Positions 27,383 to 35,497 of a DNA stretch of 64,000 nt are shown piece after piece. The notes beneath the pieces are model-generated. The model saw nothing but the letters and a program-made list of their open reading frames with translations, was not told where the DNA came from and made no database searches. Origin of the DNA: Jeotgalibacillus aurantiacus (GTDB taxonomy: Bacteria > Bacillota > Bacilli > Bacillales > Jeotgalibacillaceae); the NCBI RefSeq assembly GCF_020595125.1, contig NZ_JACNMS010000004.1, positions 62,001-126,000 on the forward strand, in the 5' to 3' direction. Position numbers and translations under genes: made by a program. Each line of letters starts with the position of its first letter. Within the stretch, counting starts at the first letter, position 1.

Positions 27383-28594
27383 ATGGAGAGGAACAAAAAG
27401 CGGTTTGAGACAGAGGTTGTTCATACAGGGTATGATTCATCCCATTACCAGGGATCACTTACACCTCCGCTTTTTCAAACATCTACATTTACATTTGAGA
27501 ACGCTGCGCAGGGAGAAAAGCGTTTTGCGGGTCAAGAAGAAGGATATATTTATTCCCGCCTTGGCAATCCGACTGTGAAGGTGCTCGAAGATAGAATCAT
27601 GACACTTGAGCACGGTGAAGGAGCGCTTGCGTTCGGGTCAGGAATGGCTGCTGTTTCAGCTGTGCTGTTCCACTTGCTGAAAAGCGGGGACCATGTAGTC
27701 TGTTCAAGAGGGGTATACGGCTGTACGTTTGGACTGCTGGAAATGATGGAGAAGAAATTTTCGATTACACATGAATATGCAGATATGTCATCTGAGGAAT
27801 TACTCCGACAGGCGATTACTGAGAATACAGCCTGCATTTATGTGGAAACGCCAATCAACCCGACGATGGAGTGTATCGATTTGAAAATGGTCTGTCAGGT
27901 GGCAATGGAGCTCGAGATCCCGGTGGTTGTCGATAATACGTTCAGTTCGCCTTATCTTCAGAATCCGATCAAACTTGGCGCGGATTTTGTCCTGCATAGC
28001 GCCACGAAATACATCTGCGGTCACGGCGATGTTGTTGGCGGTCTGCTCGTTGGTAAATCTGCTGAAGAGATGCAGGAGATCAGAATGACAACTCAGAAGG
28101 ATATCGGCGGCATTATGTCCCCGTTTGATGCCTGGCTGCTGATCAGAGGAATCAAAACGCTTGCTGTCAGAATGGATCGTCACTGTGATAATGCAGAAAA
28201 AATTGCTTCTTACCTGAAGGCTCACTCAATGGTGAAGGCAATCCATTATCCTGGTGACGCTGACCATCCATCATTCAGAATGGCAAAAGATCAAATGAAA
28301 CGTCCAGGCGGCATTTTGTCATTCGAAATCAATGGCACAAAAGAAATGGCTCAGGCTTTTATGGATGAACTAAACATGATCAAGATCGCAGTCAGTCTCG
28401 GGGATGCCGAAACACTGATTCAGCACCCATCTACCATGACTCACTCAGTTGTTCCGCCCGAAGTCAGGGCGAAAATGGGTATTACAGATTCTCTGCTCAG
28501 ACTCTCAGTCGGCCTGGAATCATGGGAAGATATATGCGAAGACTTAGAACAGGCCTTTAAGAAAGTAGAAAAGAGAGCTGTGCAGATGCAATAA
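27383..28594 (+). CDS. mgl: Methionine gamma-lyase-like PLP enzyme (Cys/Met metabolism family)
   Basis: A 403-aa fold-type I PLP enzyme. SATKYICGHGDVVGG holds the PLP lysine, YIYSRLGNPTVKVLE and LAFGSGMAAVSAV bind cofactor, and GVYGCTFGLLE carries the cysteine characteristic of methionine gamma-lyases (equivalent to Cys116 of Pseudomonas putida MGL). This favours MGL over cystathionine lyases, O-acetylhomoserine sulfhydrylase or cystathionine synthase. The product would be methanethiol, ammonia and 2-oxobutyrate. AGGGGGAG precedes the ATG. A perfect cre upstream suggests catabolite repression. It lies near ytsP, a methionine-sulfoxide reductase gene, so a local methionine theme is possible. 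Confidence 0.82.
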   Translation: MERNKKRFETEVVHTGYDSSHYQGSLTPPLFQTSTFTFENAAQGEKRFAGQEEGYIYSRLGNPTVKVLEDRIMTLEHGEGALAFGSGMAAVSAVLFHLLKSGDHVVCSRGVYGCTFGLLEMMEKKFSITHEYADMSSEELLRQAITENTACIYVETPINPTMECIDLKMVCQVAMELEIPVVVDNTFSSPYLQNPIKLGADFVLHSATKYICGHGDVVGGLLVGKSAEEMQEIRMTTQKDIGGIMSPFDAWLLIRGIKTLAVRMDRHCDNAEKIASYLKAHSMVKAIHYPGDADHPSFRMAKDQMKRPGGILSFEINGTKEMAQAFMDELNMIKIAVSLGDAETLIQHPSTMTHSVVPPEVRAKMGITDSLLRLSVGLESWEDICEDLEQAFKKVEKRAVQMQ

Positions 28595-28596
28595 AA

Positions 28597-28637
28597 TAAA
28601 AAAGGTGATCCATCAAGCGGGATCACCTTTTTTATTT
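28597..28637 (+). terminator. Terminator of the methionine gamma-lyase gene
   Basis: AAAAAAGGTGATCC and GGGATCACCTTTTTT enclose ATCAAGC; the stem is flanked by A- and T-rich tracts. Confidence 0.92.
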
Positions 28638-28680
28638 TATTGACTTTAAAGATAATGTTTAGAACGTGAATAGACAATAA

Positions 28681-28735
28681 GTGCCGGGTCATTCCGGAGA
28701 CTCCTATGGCGGAAAGCGAAGGAATGACCCGGCAC
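28681..28735 (-). repeat. Dispersed palindromic repeat, copy B (55 bp, inner hairpin deleted)
   Basis: Arms GTGCCGGGTCATTCC and GGAATGACCCGGCAC are perfectly complementary. Only GGAGACTCCTATGGCGGAAAGCGAA remains between them, in two parts GGAGACTCCTATGG and CGGAAAGCGAA, so the GGTGA...TCACC hairpin is missing. It lies between the convergent mgl and ytsP genes. Confidence 0.88.
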
Positions 28736-28761
28736 GGTTTATCTAGTCAGCATTTCAGAAA

Positions 28762-29241
28762 TTAGATAAACTCCTGCAAAATCTCTACAAACTTCTCAAG
28801 CTCCTGCTGGTCCGTTTCATCAAAGCGTTTTTTGATCGGGCTGTCGATATCGAGTACCCCTACAACTTCCCCATCTTTAACAATCGGCACAACAATTTCA
28901 GATTGTGAGGCAGCATCGCATGCGATATGTCCGGGGAATGCATGAACATCCTCGACACGGAGCGTGCGGTTTTCAGCTGCTGCGGTCCCGCAAACCCCTT
29001 TACCGAATGGGATTCTTACGCAGGCTGGAAGTCCCTGAAATGGTCCGAGAACGAGCCCGTCGTTTTCACGCAGATAAAATCCGACCCAGTTTGTCTGATC
29101 AAGAAACTGATTGAGAAGGGCGGAAGCATTGCTTAAATTAGCAATGGCATTATCTTCTCCTTCAAGCAGTGCTTTCAATTGTTTATGAAGCAGTCCGTAC
29201 TGCTCCTCTTTTGTTCCTTTATACATTTCGACAGTAAACAT
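28762..29241 (-). CDS. ytsP: Free methionine-(R)-sulfoxide reductase, GAF domain (YtsP)
   Basis: A 159-aa single GAF-domain enzyme that reduces free methionine-R-sulfoxide using thioredoxin-type electrons. Conserved cysteines appear in LPACVRIPFGKGVCGTAAAE and in HIACDAASQSEIVVPI, the expected three-Cys pattern of fRMsr. WVGFYLRENDGLVLGPFQG is the family hallmark. It has an AAGGTGA ribosome site. The order ytrP-ytsP-refZ-hisJ-ezrA is that of B. subtilis, except that the mgl gene is inserted between ytrP and ytsP. Confidence 0.93.
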   Translation of the reverse strand: MFTVEMYKGTKEEQYGLLHKQLKALLEGEDNAIANLSNASALLNQFLDQTNWVGFYLRENDGLVLGPFQGLPACVRIPFGKGVCGTAAAENRTLRVEDVHAFPGHIACDAASQSEIVVPIVKDGEVVGVLDIDSPIKKRFDETDQQELEKFVEILQEFI

Positions 29242-29417
29242 GTAAGCTCACCTTCATTTCGATAAAAGTTTTATTCTTCTGAAAATCCTCCCGCTATTTG
29301 ATGAAAGGTTTATGAAGGATCAATCACCTAAATGGAGAATGGTAGAAGATAGATAATATTATATTTGTATCACAGACGAAGACCGGAATCAATTCATTTG
29401 AAGGGCAGGTTATATAA

Positions 29418-30041
29418 ATGGCAGTGCTTCAACGGGAAACTAAGTCAGAGGTCATGACCGCAGCAGTAGACTTGTTTTATACGAAAGGTTTTCATGCCAC
29501 CAGTGTCAGGGAAATTTCAGCCGCCGCAGGAGTCAATGTTGCTACCGTCTCTTACTATTTTTCAGGAAAAAAAGGTCTCCTGGAAGAATGCCTGATTGCC
29601 TTTTTTGAACCTTATTTGGCTGTTCTCGAGGGGTCATTGGAGTTGAGGGGAGAGAAGTCATTTGTCATGGCAGCTGCGAGGAGAGCCGTTTTGTTTCAGC
29701 AGCAGCATCACCGTTTTGCCAGGTTTGCCTGGAGAGAGATCACGATGGATAATCAGCTGATCCGGGAGATGACCGCAAGTTATTTAAGGAAAGAACAGTA
29801 CTTATGGAAGATGATGATGGCTGAGGATATTGAAAGGGGGATCAGCTTTAAACTTCCCCCTTCCTTTTTTCTGATTCAGCTGTCCTCAATGATTACCGCC
29901 CCCTTTTTACAGGGACAGTCTGTGCGTGAGCTTTGGAATGTCCATACCTCAGAGACATACTTTTCTGAAAGATATATGGACGCAATGGATAAATGGTTTA
30001 TGAGTGTGACATCCTGTTACGGTTTAAGCGCAATCAGCTGA
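29418..30041 (+). CDS. refZ: TetR-family regulator RefZ (FtsZ regulator)
   Basis: A 207-aa TetR-type protein. The N-terminal HTH is LFYTKGFHATSVREISAAAG followed by VNVATVSYYFSGKKGLLEE. In B. subtilis RefZ (YttP) is a SpoIIE-era DNA-binding protein that helps position the polar septum and trap the correct chromosome part. Assignment rests on position between ytsP and hisJ and on the distinctive NVNVA-like recognition helix. Its 3' end overlaps that of convergent hisJ by 25 bp. The ribosome site is weak. Confidence 0.82.
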   Translation: MAVLQRETKSEVMTAAVDLFYTKGFHATSVREISAAAGVNVATVSYYFSGKKGLLEECLIAFFEPYLAVLEGSLELRGEKSFVMAAARRAVLFQQQHHRFARFAWREITMDNQLIREMTASYLRKEQYLWKMMMAEDIERGISFKLPPSFFLIQLSSMITAPFLQGQSVRELWNVHTSETYFSERYMDAMDKWFMSVTSCYGLSAIS

Positions 30042-30820
30042 TCTGCACCCTGATGCAGGCCGGATGCTGTGTGGGCATCAGATCCGTAGATTAATGGGAT
30101 GCCAAGTTCTTTGGCTTTCAACGCAACAGGTGCCGGCGGGTATACTTCCAGGCAATAAGGTTTAACGGTACCGGCCCCGTTATAGTCCAGCTCAAGATTG
30201 TTCTTTTTTATCGCCTGCAGGATCAGGTTGATTTCGTGCTCATGACTTGATTCAGGGGGATAAAGTTTCCGGAATTTATTGGCCAGCGTGATATGCCCGA
30301 TTCTTTGAGGCTTATACTGCCCCAAATTTGCCTCGATAGAAGATAATACTGTTTTATAATAGAGTGAATGAACGTGATCGATCGTCCCATGCGTGTCGAT
30401 TAATGTTTTAAATGCATCTGGATCAAAATCCATACACACGTAGCCGTCTTCATTTTTTAAAAAATGAACAGAAAGAATGGAATCGTCCAGCTCATGACCA
30501 TAACGGTTTAAAAAGTCCGTTGTTTGTGCTTCGAATCCTTCAATAAAATCCACTTCGAGACCTGTATGAATGATCAGGTCTCTTTTATATTGTTTTTTTA
30601 GATCCGACAGTTCACTTAAATATTTTTCCAGATCATCCGGATTCATCCCGCTGTCCTGATCCGGAACGGGATCTGTAAATCCTTTCGGCAGCGGAGCATG
30701 TTCCATAAATGAGATCTCCTTATATCCAAGTGTAATCGCACGCTCAATATATTGGTAAAACGAATCCCGTGATCCGTGAGGACAGTACGGGGAATGAATG
30801 TGGCCATCTCTAAAAGGCAT
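30017..30820 (-). CDS. hisJ: Histidinol-phosphatase HisJ (PHP family)
   Basis: A 267-aa PHP-superfamily phosphatase converting histidinol phosphate to histidinol. The metal-binding motifs are DGHIHSPYCPHG at the N-terminus, EHAPLP near residue 41, HTGLEVDFIEGFE near 85, SVHFL near 120 and YGSDAHTASG near the C-terminus. As in B. subtilis it lies beside ezrA and refZ, far from other his genes. The ATG is preceded by AAAGGGAG. Its end overlaps the end of refZ, so the two mRNAs are partly antisense. Confidence 0.94.
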   Translation of the reverse strand: MPFRDGHIHSPYCPHGSRDSFYQYIERAITLGYKEISFMEHAPLPKGFTDPVPDQDSGMNPDDLEKYLSELSDLKKQYKRDLIIHTGLEVDFIEGFEAQTTDFLNRYGHELDDSILSVHFLKNEDGYVCMDFDPDAFKTLIDTHGTIDHVHSLYYKTVLSSIEANLGQYKPQRIGHITLANKFRKLYPPESSHEHEINLILQAIKKNNLELDYNGAGTVKPYCLEVYPPAPVALKAKELGIPLIYGSDAHTASGLHQGADQLIALKP

Positions 30821-30984
30821 GATGAATTACTCCCTTTCATAAAAAATGATATGAAAAAAGTCATGTCAAAAATATAAGAAAAAACAAGAAATATCACTAA
30901 TAACATGGTATCATAAAGTCACTATACTTTTTGAAACAGAGACTTTTACATAAATCGTCAGCAGGATTGAACAGGAGGCAAGAG

Positions 30985-32676
30985 ATGGAGTACATAATTG
31001 GATCCGTCCTATTAGCGGTAATTTTAATCGGTACAGCCTTTTTTTGGCGCAAAAAGCAATATAAAGAGGTCGATGTTCTTGAAGAACAGAAGCTTGATAT
31101 TCAGCATCGTCCCGTACTTGAGGAAATGACCAAAGTCAAACAGTTGAATATGAACGGACAGACAGAAGAACTGTTTGAAAAATGGAGAGATTCCTGGACG
31201 TATATCGTGGATGAAAAGCTTACCGAGGTTGATTCCCTGCTGTTTGATGCGGAGGAACATATTGATAAATTCCGTTTTAATAAATCAAAAAAAGTTCGTG
31301 AAGCGATTGAAGAAGAGCTGAAAACGGCAGAGGAACAGATGAATGTGATTCTTCAGGAGCTTGAGGATTTAATGGGCAGTGATGAGAAGAACCGAGAGGA
31401 AATGGAATACATTCAGCAGGTGTTCAGGGAATCGCGTTCCACACTGATGGCAGAGCGCCACTCATTCGGTAAATCTGCTGAAGCACTGGAACGGAAAATC
31501 TACGCAGTGGAACCGAAGCTTGACGAGTATCAGTCTCTCACGGGAGAAGGGAACTATCTTCAGGCAAGAGAGCTTGTATTGGCGCTGGTACAGGAAATCA
31601 ATGATATTCAGTCTATTATTGAACGTTTGCCATCTTTGAATGATGAAGTGCAGTATTCGCTTCCTTCCCAGCGTTCAGAGCTGAAGGATGGCTTTAACGA
31701 AATGTCGGATAAGGGATTTCCTTTGTCCCATCTCGGGTTTGAAAAGGCCGATCCGGAGCTGGAATCACAAATTGGACTGGCTCAAAAACATCTGCTTCGT
31801 CTTGAACTGGATGAGGCTGATGACATTCGTCAGTCCGTTCAGGACGCTTTAGATCAATTTTATGATCAGCTTGAGGACGAAGTGGAAGCGAGATCAAAGC
31901 TGAATGATAAGTTAGCGCCATTGTCTGAAAAGCTGACAGAGACTGTCAAACGCAATGAAGAATTGACGAGGGAAGTCGACTATGTCCGTCAGGGATATCA
32001 ACTGGATCAGACGAATCTTGATCTCCCGAAGGACCATGAAAAACAGCTTGAGCGAATAACAAAAGAGTTTCATTTAATGTCAGATCGCCGTAAAGAGGGG
32101 GAAACCGCTTTTACGATTCTGGCCGTTGAGGCTGAAAGGCTTGAAACAGAACTTGCTGAAATTGAAGAGCAGCAAAAGAATTCATCAAGCCAGCTTCAAA
32201 AGCTGAGAAGTGATGAAATTACGGTTCGTGAGCTTCAGGACAACTGCTTTAAAAAGCTGAAAGAACTTGTTAAGCTGGTATCTCAAAAAAACCTTCCGAA
32301 AATACCGGATTACTGGCATATGGAGCTGAAGGAAGTGAATGATCAGCTTGAACAGATTGACCGTCTGCTGGCTGAACGTCCGATGAATATGAAGCTGATC
32401 AGTCAGCATTCTTCCTCAGCAGAGCGTATGACAGAAGCGTTTGAAGAAAGTACGTTTGATATGATGAATGCCGCAGAATCTGCTGAACGGGTTATCCAGT
32501 ACGGAAACCGTTACAGAAGTAAAAATGAAGTTGTTTTTATCGGATTAAATGAGGCGGAGATGTTGTTCAGAAGAGGTCAGTATCAGGATGCGCTGGAGCA
32601 GGCTGCAGAAACGATTGAAAAAGTGGAGCCGGGCGCATTAAAGAAAATTGATGATTTAAAAGAACAGCACGTTTAA
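30985..32676 (+). CDS. ezrA: Septation ring formation regulator EzrA
   Basis: A 563-aa division protein with one N-terminal membrane helix (residues ~2-22, MEYIIGSVLLAVILIGTAFF) and a cytoplasmic part of long coiled-coil spectrin-like repeats. Conserved RPVLEEMTKVKQLNMNGQTE follows the membrane helix, and YGNRYRSKNE lies near the C-terminus, where B. subtilis EzrA has the QNR patch (FGNRFRSQN). EzrA limits FtsZ ring assembly and links it to wall synthesis. The start at 30985 has CAGGAGG upstream and aligns with the B. subtilis protein; an 18-codon upstream extension lacks support. Confidence 0.95.
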   Translation: MEYIIGSVLLAVILIGTAFFWRKKQYKEVDVLEEQKLDIQHRPVLEEMTKVKQLNMNGQTEELFEKWRDSWTYIVDEKLTEVDSLLFDAEEHIDKFRFNKSKKVREAIEEELKTAEEQMNVILQELEDLMGSDEKNREEMEYIQQVFRESRSTLMAERHSFGKSAEALERKIYAVEPKLDEYQSLTGEGNYLQARELVLALVQEINDIQSIIERLPSLNDEVQYSLPSQRSELKDGFNEMSDKGFPLSHLGFEKADPELESQIGLAQKHLLRLELDEADDIRQSVQDALDQFYDQLEDEVEARSKLNDKLAPLSEKLTETVKRNEELTREVDYVRQGYQLDQTNLDLPKDHEKQLERITKEFHLMSDRRKEGETAFTILAVEAERLETELAEIEEQQKNSSSQLQKLRSDEITVRELQDNCFKKLKELVKLVSQKNLPKIPDYWHMELKEVNDQLEQIDRLLAERPMNMKLISQHSSSAERMTEAFEESTFDMMNAAESAERVIQYGNRYRSKNEVVFIGLNEAEMLFRRGQYQDALEQAAETIEKVEPGALKKIDDLKEQHV

Positions 32677-32707
32677 AAAAGAGGTGTCCGCGGACACCTC
32701 TTTTTTA
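32675..32707 (+). terminator. Terminator of ezrA
   Basis: AAAAAAGAGGTGTCCGC is followed at once by its exact inverted partner GCGGACACCTCTTTTTT, a perfect palindrome with T-run at the stop codon. Confidence 0.95.
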
Positions 32708-32726
32708 TATTGATAAATGTTTAAAT

Positions 32727-32800
32727 CGTGCGAGGTCATTTCATCTCTTTATGTGGCCGTGCGGTGTGGCGGACTAATGATCCGCAGCTGTGTCAGGAAT
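32727..32800 (+). repeat. Decayed copy J of the dispersed palindromic repeat
   Basis: CGTGCGAGGTCATTTC, GTGGCCGTGCGGTG and GACTAATGATCCGCAGCTG line up with the left arm, CGGCCGCGCGGTG and GCTAATGCTCCGCATTACGCTG of copy E, with scattered substitutions. The right arm is lost except perhaps GGAAT. It runs into the stop codon of brnQ. Confidence 0.55.
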
Positions 32801-34142
32801 TCTTCAAGCTTGCCGCTGTTCTTTTTGTGTGACTGAATGAAACAGCGATCAAGTATCCGATGATTCCTCCGGTTACTGCTGGAATCATCCAGCCGACTGT
32901 CTGCTCCATCAATGGAAGGAATGACAGCATCGAGCTGAGTGGATTCCCTGCAAATCCTGCAGCAGCAAGGCCATCAGCGATTCCAATTATTCCGGTTGGA
33001 ATGATTGCACCAACGTATACTGCGCGATAACCGTTAATGATGTTATGAAGAAACGCCAGCACCATTAACACAATGGCAACCGGATAAATCATCACGAGTA
33101 CCGGTACCGATACAGCAATCAGTTGTGTTAAGCCGATGTTTGCGACAATCATACTGAATCCTGAAAAAATAAAGACGAAGCCTTTATAAGGAATGTTCGG
33201 TACAATTTTTGAGAAATAAGTTGATACCGATGCAACGAGTCCAATGGATGTTGTCAAACAGGCTGCGGTAATCGCCAGACCTAAAATAACGGCGCCGCTT
33301 GATCCGTATAAATAGGCAGCAGAAGCTGAAAGAATCGCCCCTCCGTTCTCCTGAGTACCTATTGCATCGATGCTTGTAGCCCCGAGGTGACTAAGTGCAA
33401 TATAAACCAATGCAAGTCCTGTTGCAGCGATGACACCTGCAAGAATGGTCACTCTGACTACAAGGCGCTGATCCGTAATTCCCCGGTCTTTGACTGCTGA
33501 AATGACCACCAGTGCAAAAACAAGTGCCGCGATGGCGTCCAGCGTCAGATAGCCTTCGAGAAACCCTGCGAAAAATGGTGAGGATTCGTAAGCGGCAACT
33601 GCTTCTCCGCCCTCACCCATTGGCGTGAAAAATGCGCCGGCTACTAACACTGTTAAAATCACAACGAGTGCGGGTGTTAAGTATTTGCCGATCCGATCAA
33701 CAAGTTTTGTTGGATTTAATGCCAGATAAGCTGTGATGGCGAAGAACACAAAAGAAGACAGCATTAATGTCCAGCCGCCACCCATTGATTCAGGTAAAAA
33801 TGGCAAAATTCCGATTTCATAAGAGACAGTTGCGGTTCGTGGTATCCCAAAAAAAGGACCGATTGCTAAATACAATGTGATTGTAAAGATTATTCCGAAA
33901 ATTGGGTGTACACGACTTGCCAGAATCTGAGGACTGCCTCCGGATTTTGCAATCGCGATGACACCAAGTAACGGAAGACCCACACCGGTAATTAAGAAGC
34001 CGGCAATGGCAACCCAGCTTTGGTCACCAGCCTGCTGACCGAGCAGGGGTGGAAAAATCATGTTGCCTGCGCCAAGGAAAAGTGCAAACAGCATCAGTCC
34101 AATTGTGAGAACGCTACCAAAAGTTATTTTGCTACCAGTCAT
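32793..34142 (-). CDS. brnQ: Branched-chain amino acid carrier BrnQ (LIVCS family)
   Basis: A 449-aa protein with about 12 membrane helices. GLMLFALFLGAGNMIFPPLLG near the N-terminus (FALFLGAGNMIFPP) is the family signature, and TVSYEIGILPFLP follows. It imports leucine, isoleucine and valine with sodium or protons. The start at 34142 has GGAGGGAACT before it and places the signature helix at the expected distance; the 40-residue extension to 34262 lacks a ribosome site. The last codons lie inside a decayed repeat copy. It is divergent from the nifZ-thiI pair. Confidence 0.93.
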   Translation of the reverse strand: MTGSKITFGSVLTIGLMLFALFLGAGNMIFPPLLGQQAGDQSWVAIAGFLITGVGLPLLGVIAIAKSGGSPQILASRVHPIFGIIFTITLYLAIGPFFGIPRTATVSYEIGILPFLPESMGGGWTLMLSSFVFFAITAYLALNPTKLVDRIGKYLTPALVVILTVLVAGAFFTPMGEGGEAVAAYESSPFFAGFLEGYLTLDAIAALVFALVVISAVKDRGITDQRLVVRVTILAGVIAATGLALVYIALSHLGATSIDAIGTQENGGAILSASAAYLYGSSGAVILGLAITAACLTTSIGLVASVSTYFSKIVPNIPYKGFVFIFSGFSMIVANIGLTQLIAVSVPVLVMIYPVAIVLMVLAFLHNIINGYRAVYVGAIIPTGIIGIADGLAAAGFAGNPLSSMLSFLPLMEQTVGWMIPAVTGGIIGYLIAVSFSHTKRTAASLKNS

Positions 34143-34348
34143 AGTTCCCTCCATATATGCACTAACTTTTTTCACCGAAACATCATAACATAGAAAAATC
34201 GAAATTTGTCGAAAATAACAAAAGTCTAAATAAGGGGAAAATTCAATATATTGAAGGCGCATTCAAACAGGAGATTTCATCACACATCATTCATTTAGTA
34301 TGATAGGATTAATAAGGTTTGCGTACACCATACGAAAGAGTGAGACAA

Positions 34349-35497
34349 ATGCTTTATCTTGATAATAGTGCAACAACGAAACCGGATCCGGCTGTGCTGG
34401 AATCTTATATAAAAGTAACCGAACAATATTATGGGAATCCTTCTTCTCTTCATGGTATGGGAGAAACAGCTGCTCAGCTGGTTGAAATGGCGAGAAAATC
34501 TGCTGCTTTGTATTTAAACGGAAGTGGAAAAGTCATTTTCACTTCAGGTGGGACGGAAAGCAATAACCTGGCGATAAAGGGTTTTGCCCAGTCTTTACGT
34601 TCGCGTGGAAATCATCTCATTACAACGAATATTGAGCACCCATCTGTCCTCGAAGTGTTTCGTCATTTAGAAAAGGAAGGTTTCGCCGTGACGTATTTGC
34701 CGGTTGATGAGAGAGGCGTTATTTCGATTGATCAGTTAAGGTCTGCGCTGAAAAAAGAAACCATTCTTGTCTCAATCATGCATGTGAATAACGAAATTGG
34801 TTCTGTTCAGCCGATTGAAGAAGCGGGTAGAGTGATTAAAAACCATTCCAGAGCAATGTTTCACGTAGATGCCGTCCAGTCATTCGGAAAGCTTCCGATA
34901 GATCCTGACAAAGCAGGCATCGATGCATTATCACTGTCAGCTCACAAATTCCATGGACTTAAAGGGACAGGCCTGCTTTATCTGAACACTGATCAGCAAG
35001 TAGTGTCGCAAATGCTTGGAGGAAGTCAGGAGTTTGGCTTGAGAAGCGGAACAGTTCATACAGCTGGTGCCGTCGCGTTGGCTAAAGCGATGAGACTGGC
35101 CTCTGAACAATTAGAGGAGCATCGGAAACATCTAATAGAAGGAAGAGACTTATTAAGGAATTTTTTTGAAACGCGTGAGGAAGCGGAGGTCGTTTCGGCC
35201 AATGACCAGGCACCGCATATTCTCGCTGTTTCAGTGCCGCTTTTAAAAGGCGAGGTTGTTGTTCATGCTCTTGAGAAAATGGGTGTTTATTTATCAACAT
35301 CAAGTGCGTGCTCATCGAGGATAACGAAAAAGAGCCACGTTTTAAAAGCGCTCGGATTGAGCGATGACGTGATTAAAGGTGCTTTCCGCATTAGTCTCTC
35401 ACCCGATGTATCCCTTAATGATCTTGAAGAGTTTAAAAAGATATGGGAAGAAGTCATTCCTCCCTTATTAGAAGGAGTGAAAAGAAATGAACGCTGA
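34349..35497 (+). CDS. nifZ: Cysteine desulfurase NifZ (partner of ThiI)
   Basis: A 382-aa fold-type I PLP enzyme removing sulfur from cysteine. MLYLDNSATTKP is the expected start, SAHKFHGLKGTG holds the PLP lysine, and STSSACSSRI has the persulfide cysteine. Overlap by 11 bases with thiI, and the same pairing in B. subtilis (nifZ-thiI), indicate a dedicated sulfur donor for 4-thiouridine in tRNA. The ATG at 34349 is chosen by similarity; its ribosome site (AAAGAGTGAG) is weak, and a TTG at 34319 would add ten residues. Confidence 0.92.
   Translation: MLYLDNSATTKPDPAVLESYIKVTEQYYGNPSSLHGMGETAAQLVEMARKSAALYLNGSGKVIFTSGGTESNNLAIKGFAQSLRSRGNHLITTNIEHPSVLEVFRHLEKEGFAVTYLPVDERGVISIDQLRSALKKETILVSIMHVNNEIGSVQPIEEAGRVIKNHSRAMFHVDAVQSFGKLPIDPDKAGIDALSLSAHKFHGLKGTGLLYLNTDQQVVSQMLGGSQEFGLRSGTVHTAGAVALAKAMRLASEQLEEHRKHLIEGRDLLRNFFETREEAEVVSANDQAPHILAVSVPLLKGEVVVHALEKMGVYLSTSSACSSRITKKSHVLKALGLSDDVIKGAFRISLSPDVSLNDLEEFKKIWEEVIPPLLEGVKRNER

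Noticed and set aside
27383-28594. Cystathionine gamma-synthase or beta-lyase for the PLP gene
   Set aside because: The GVYGCTF cysteine and the perfect cre fit a catabolic methionine gamma-lyase better, although family members overlap in activity.
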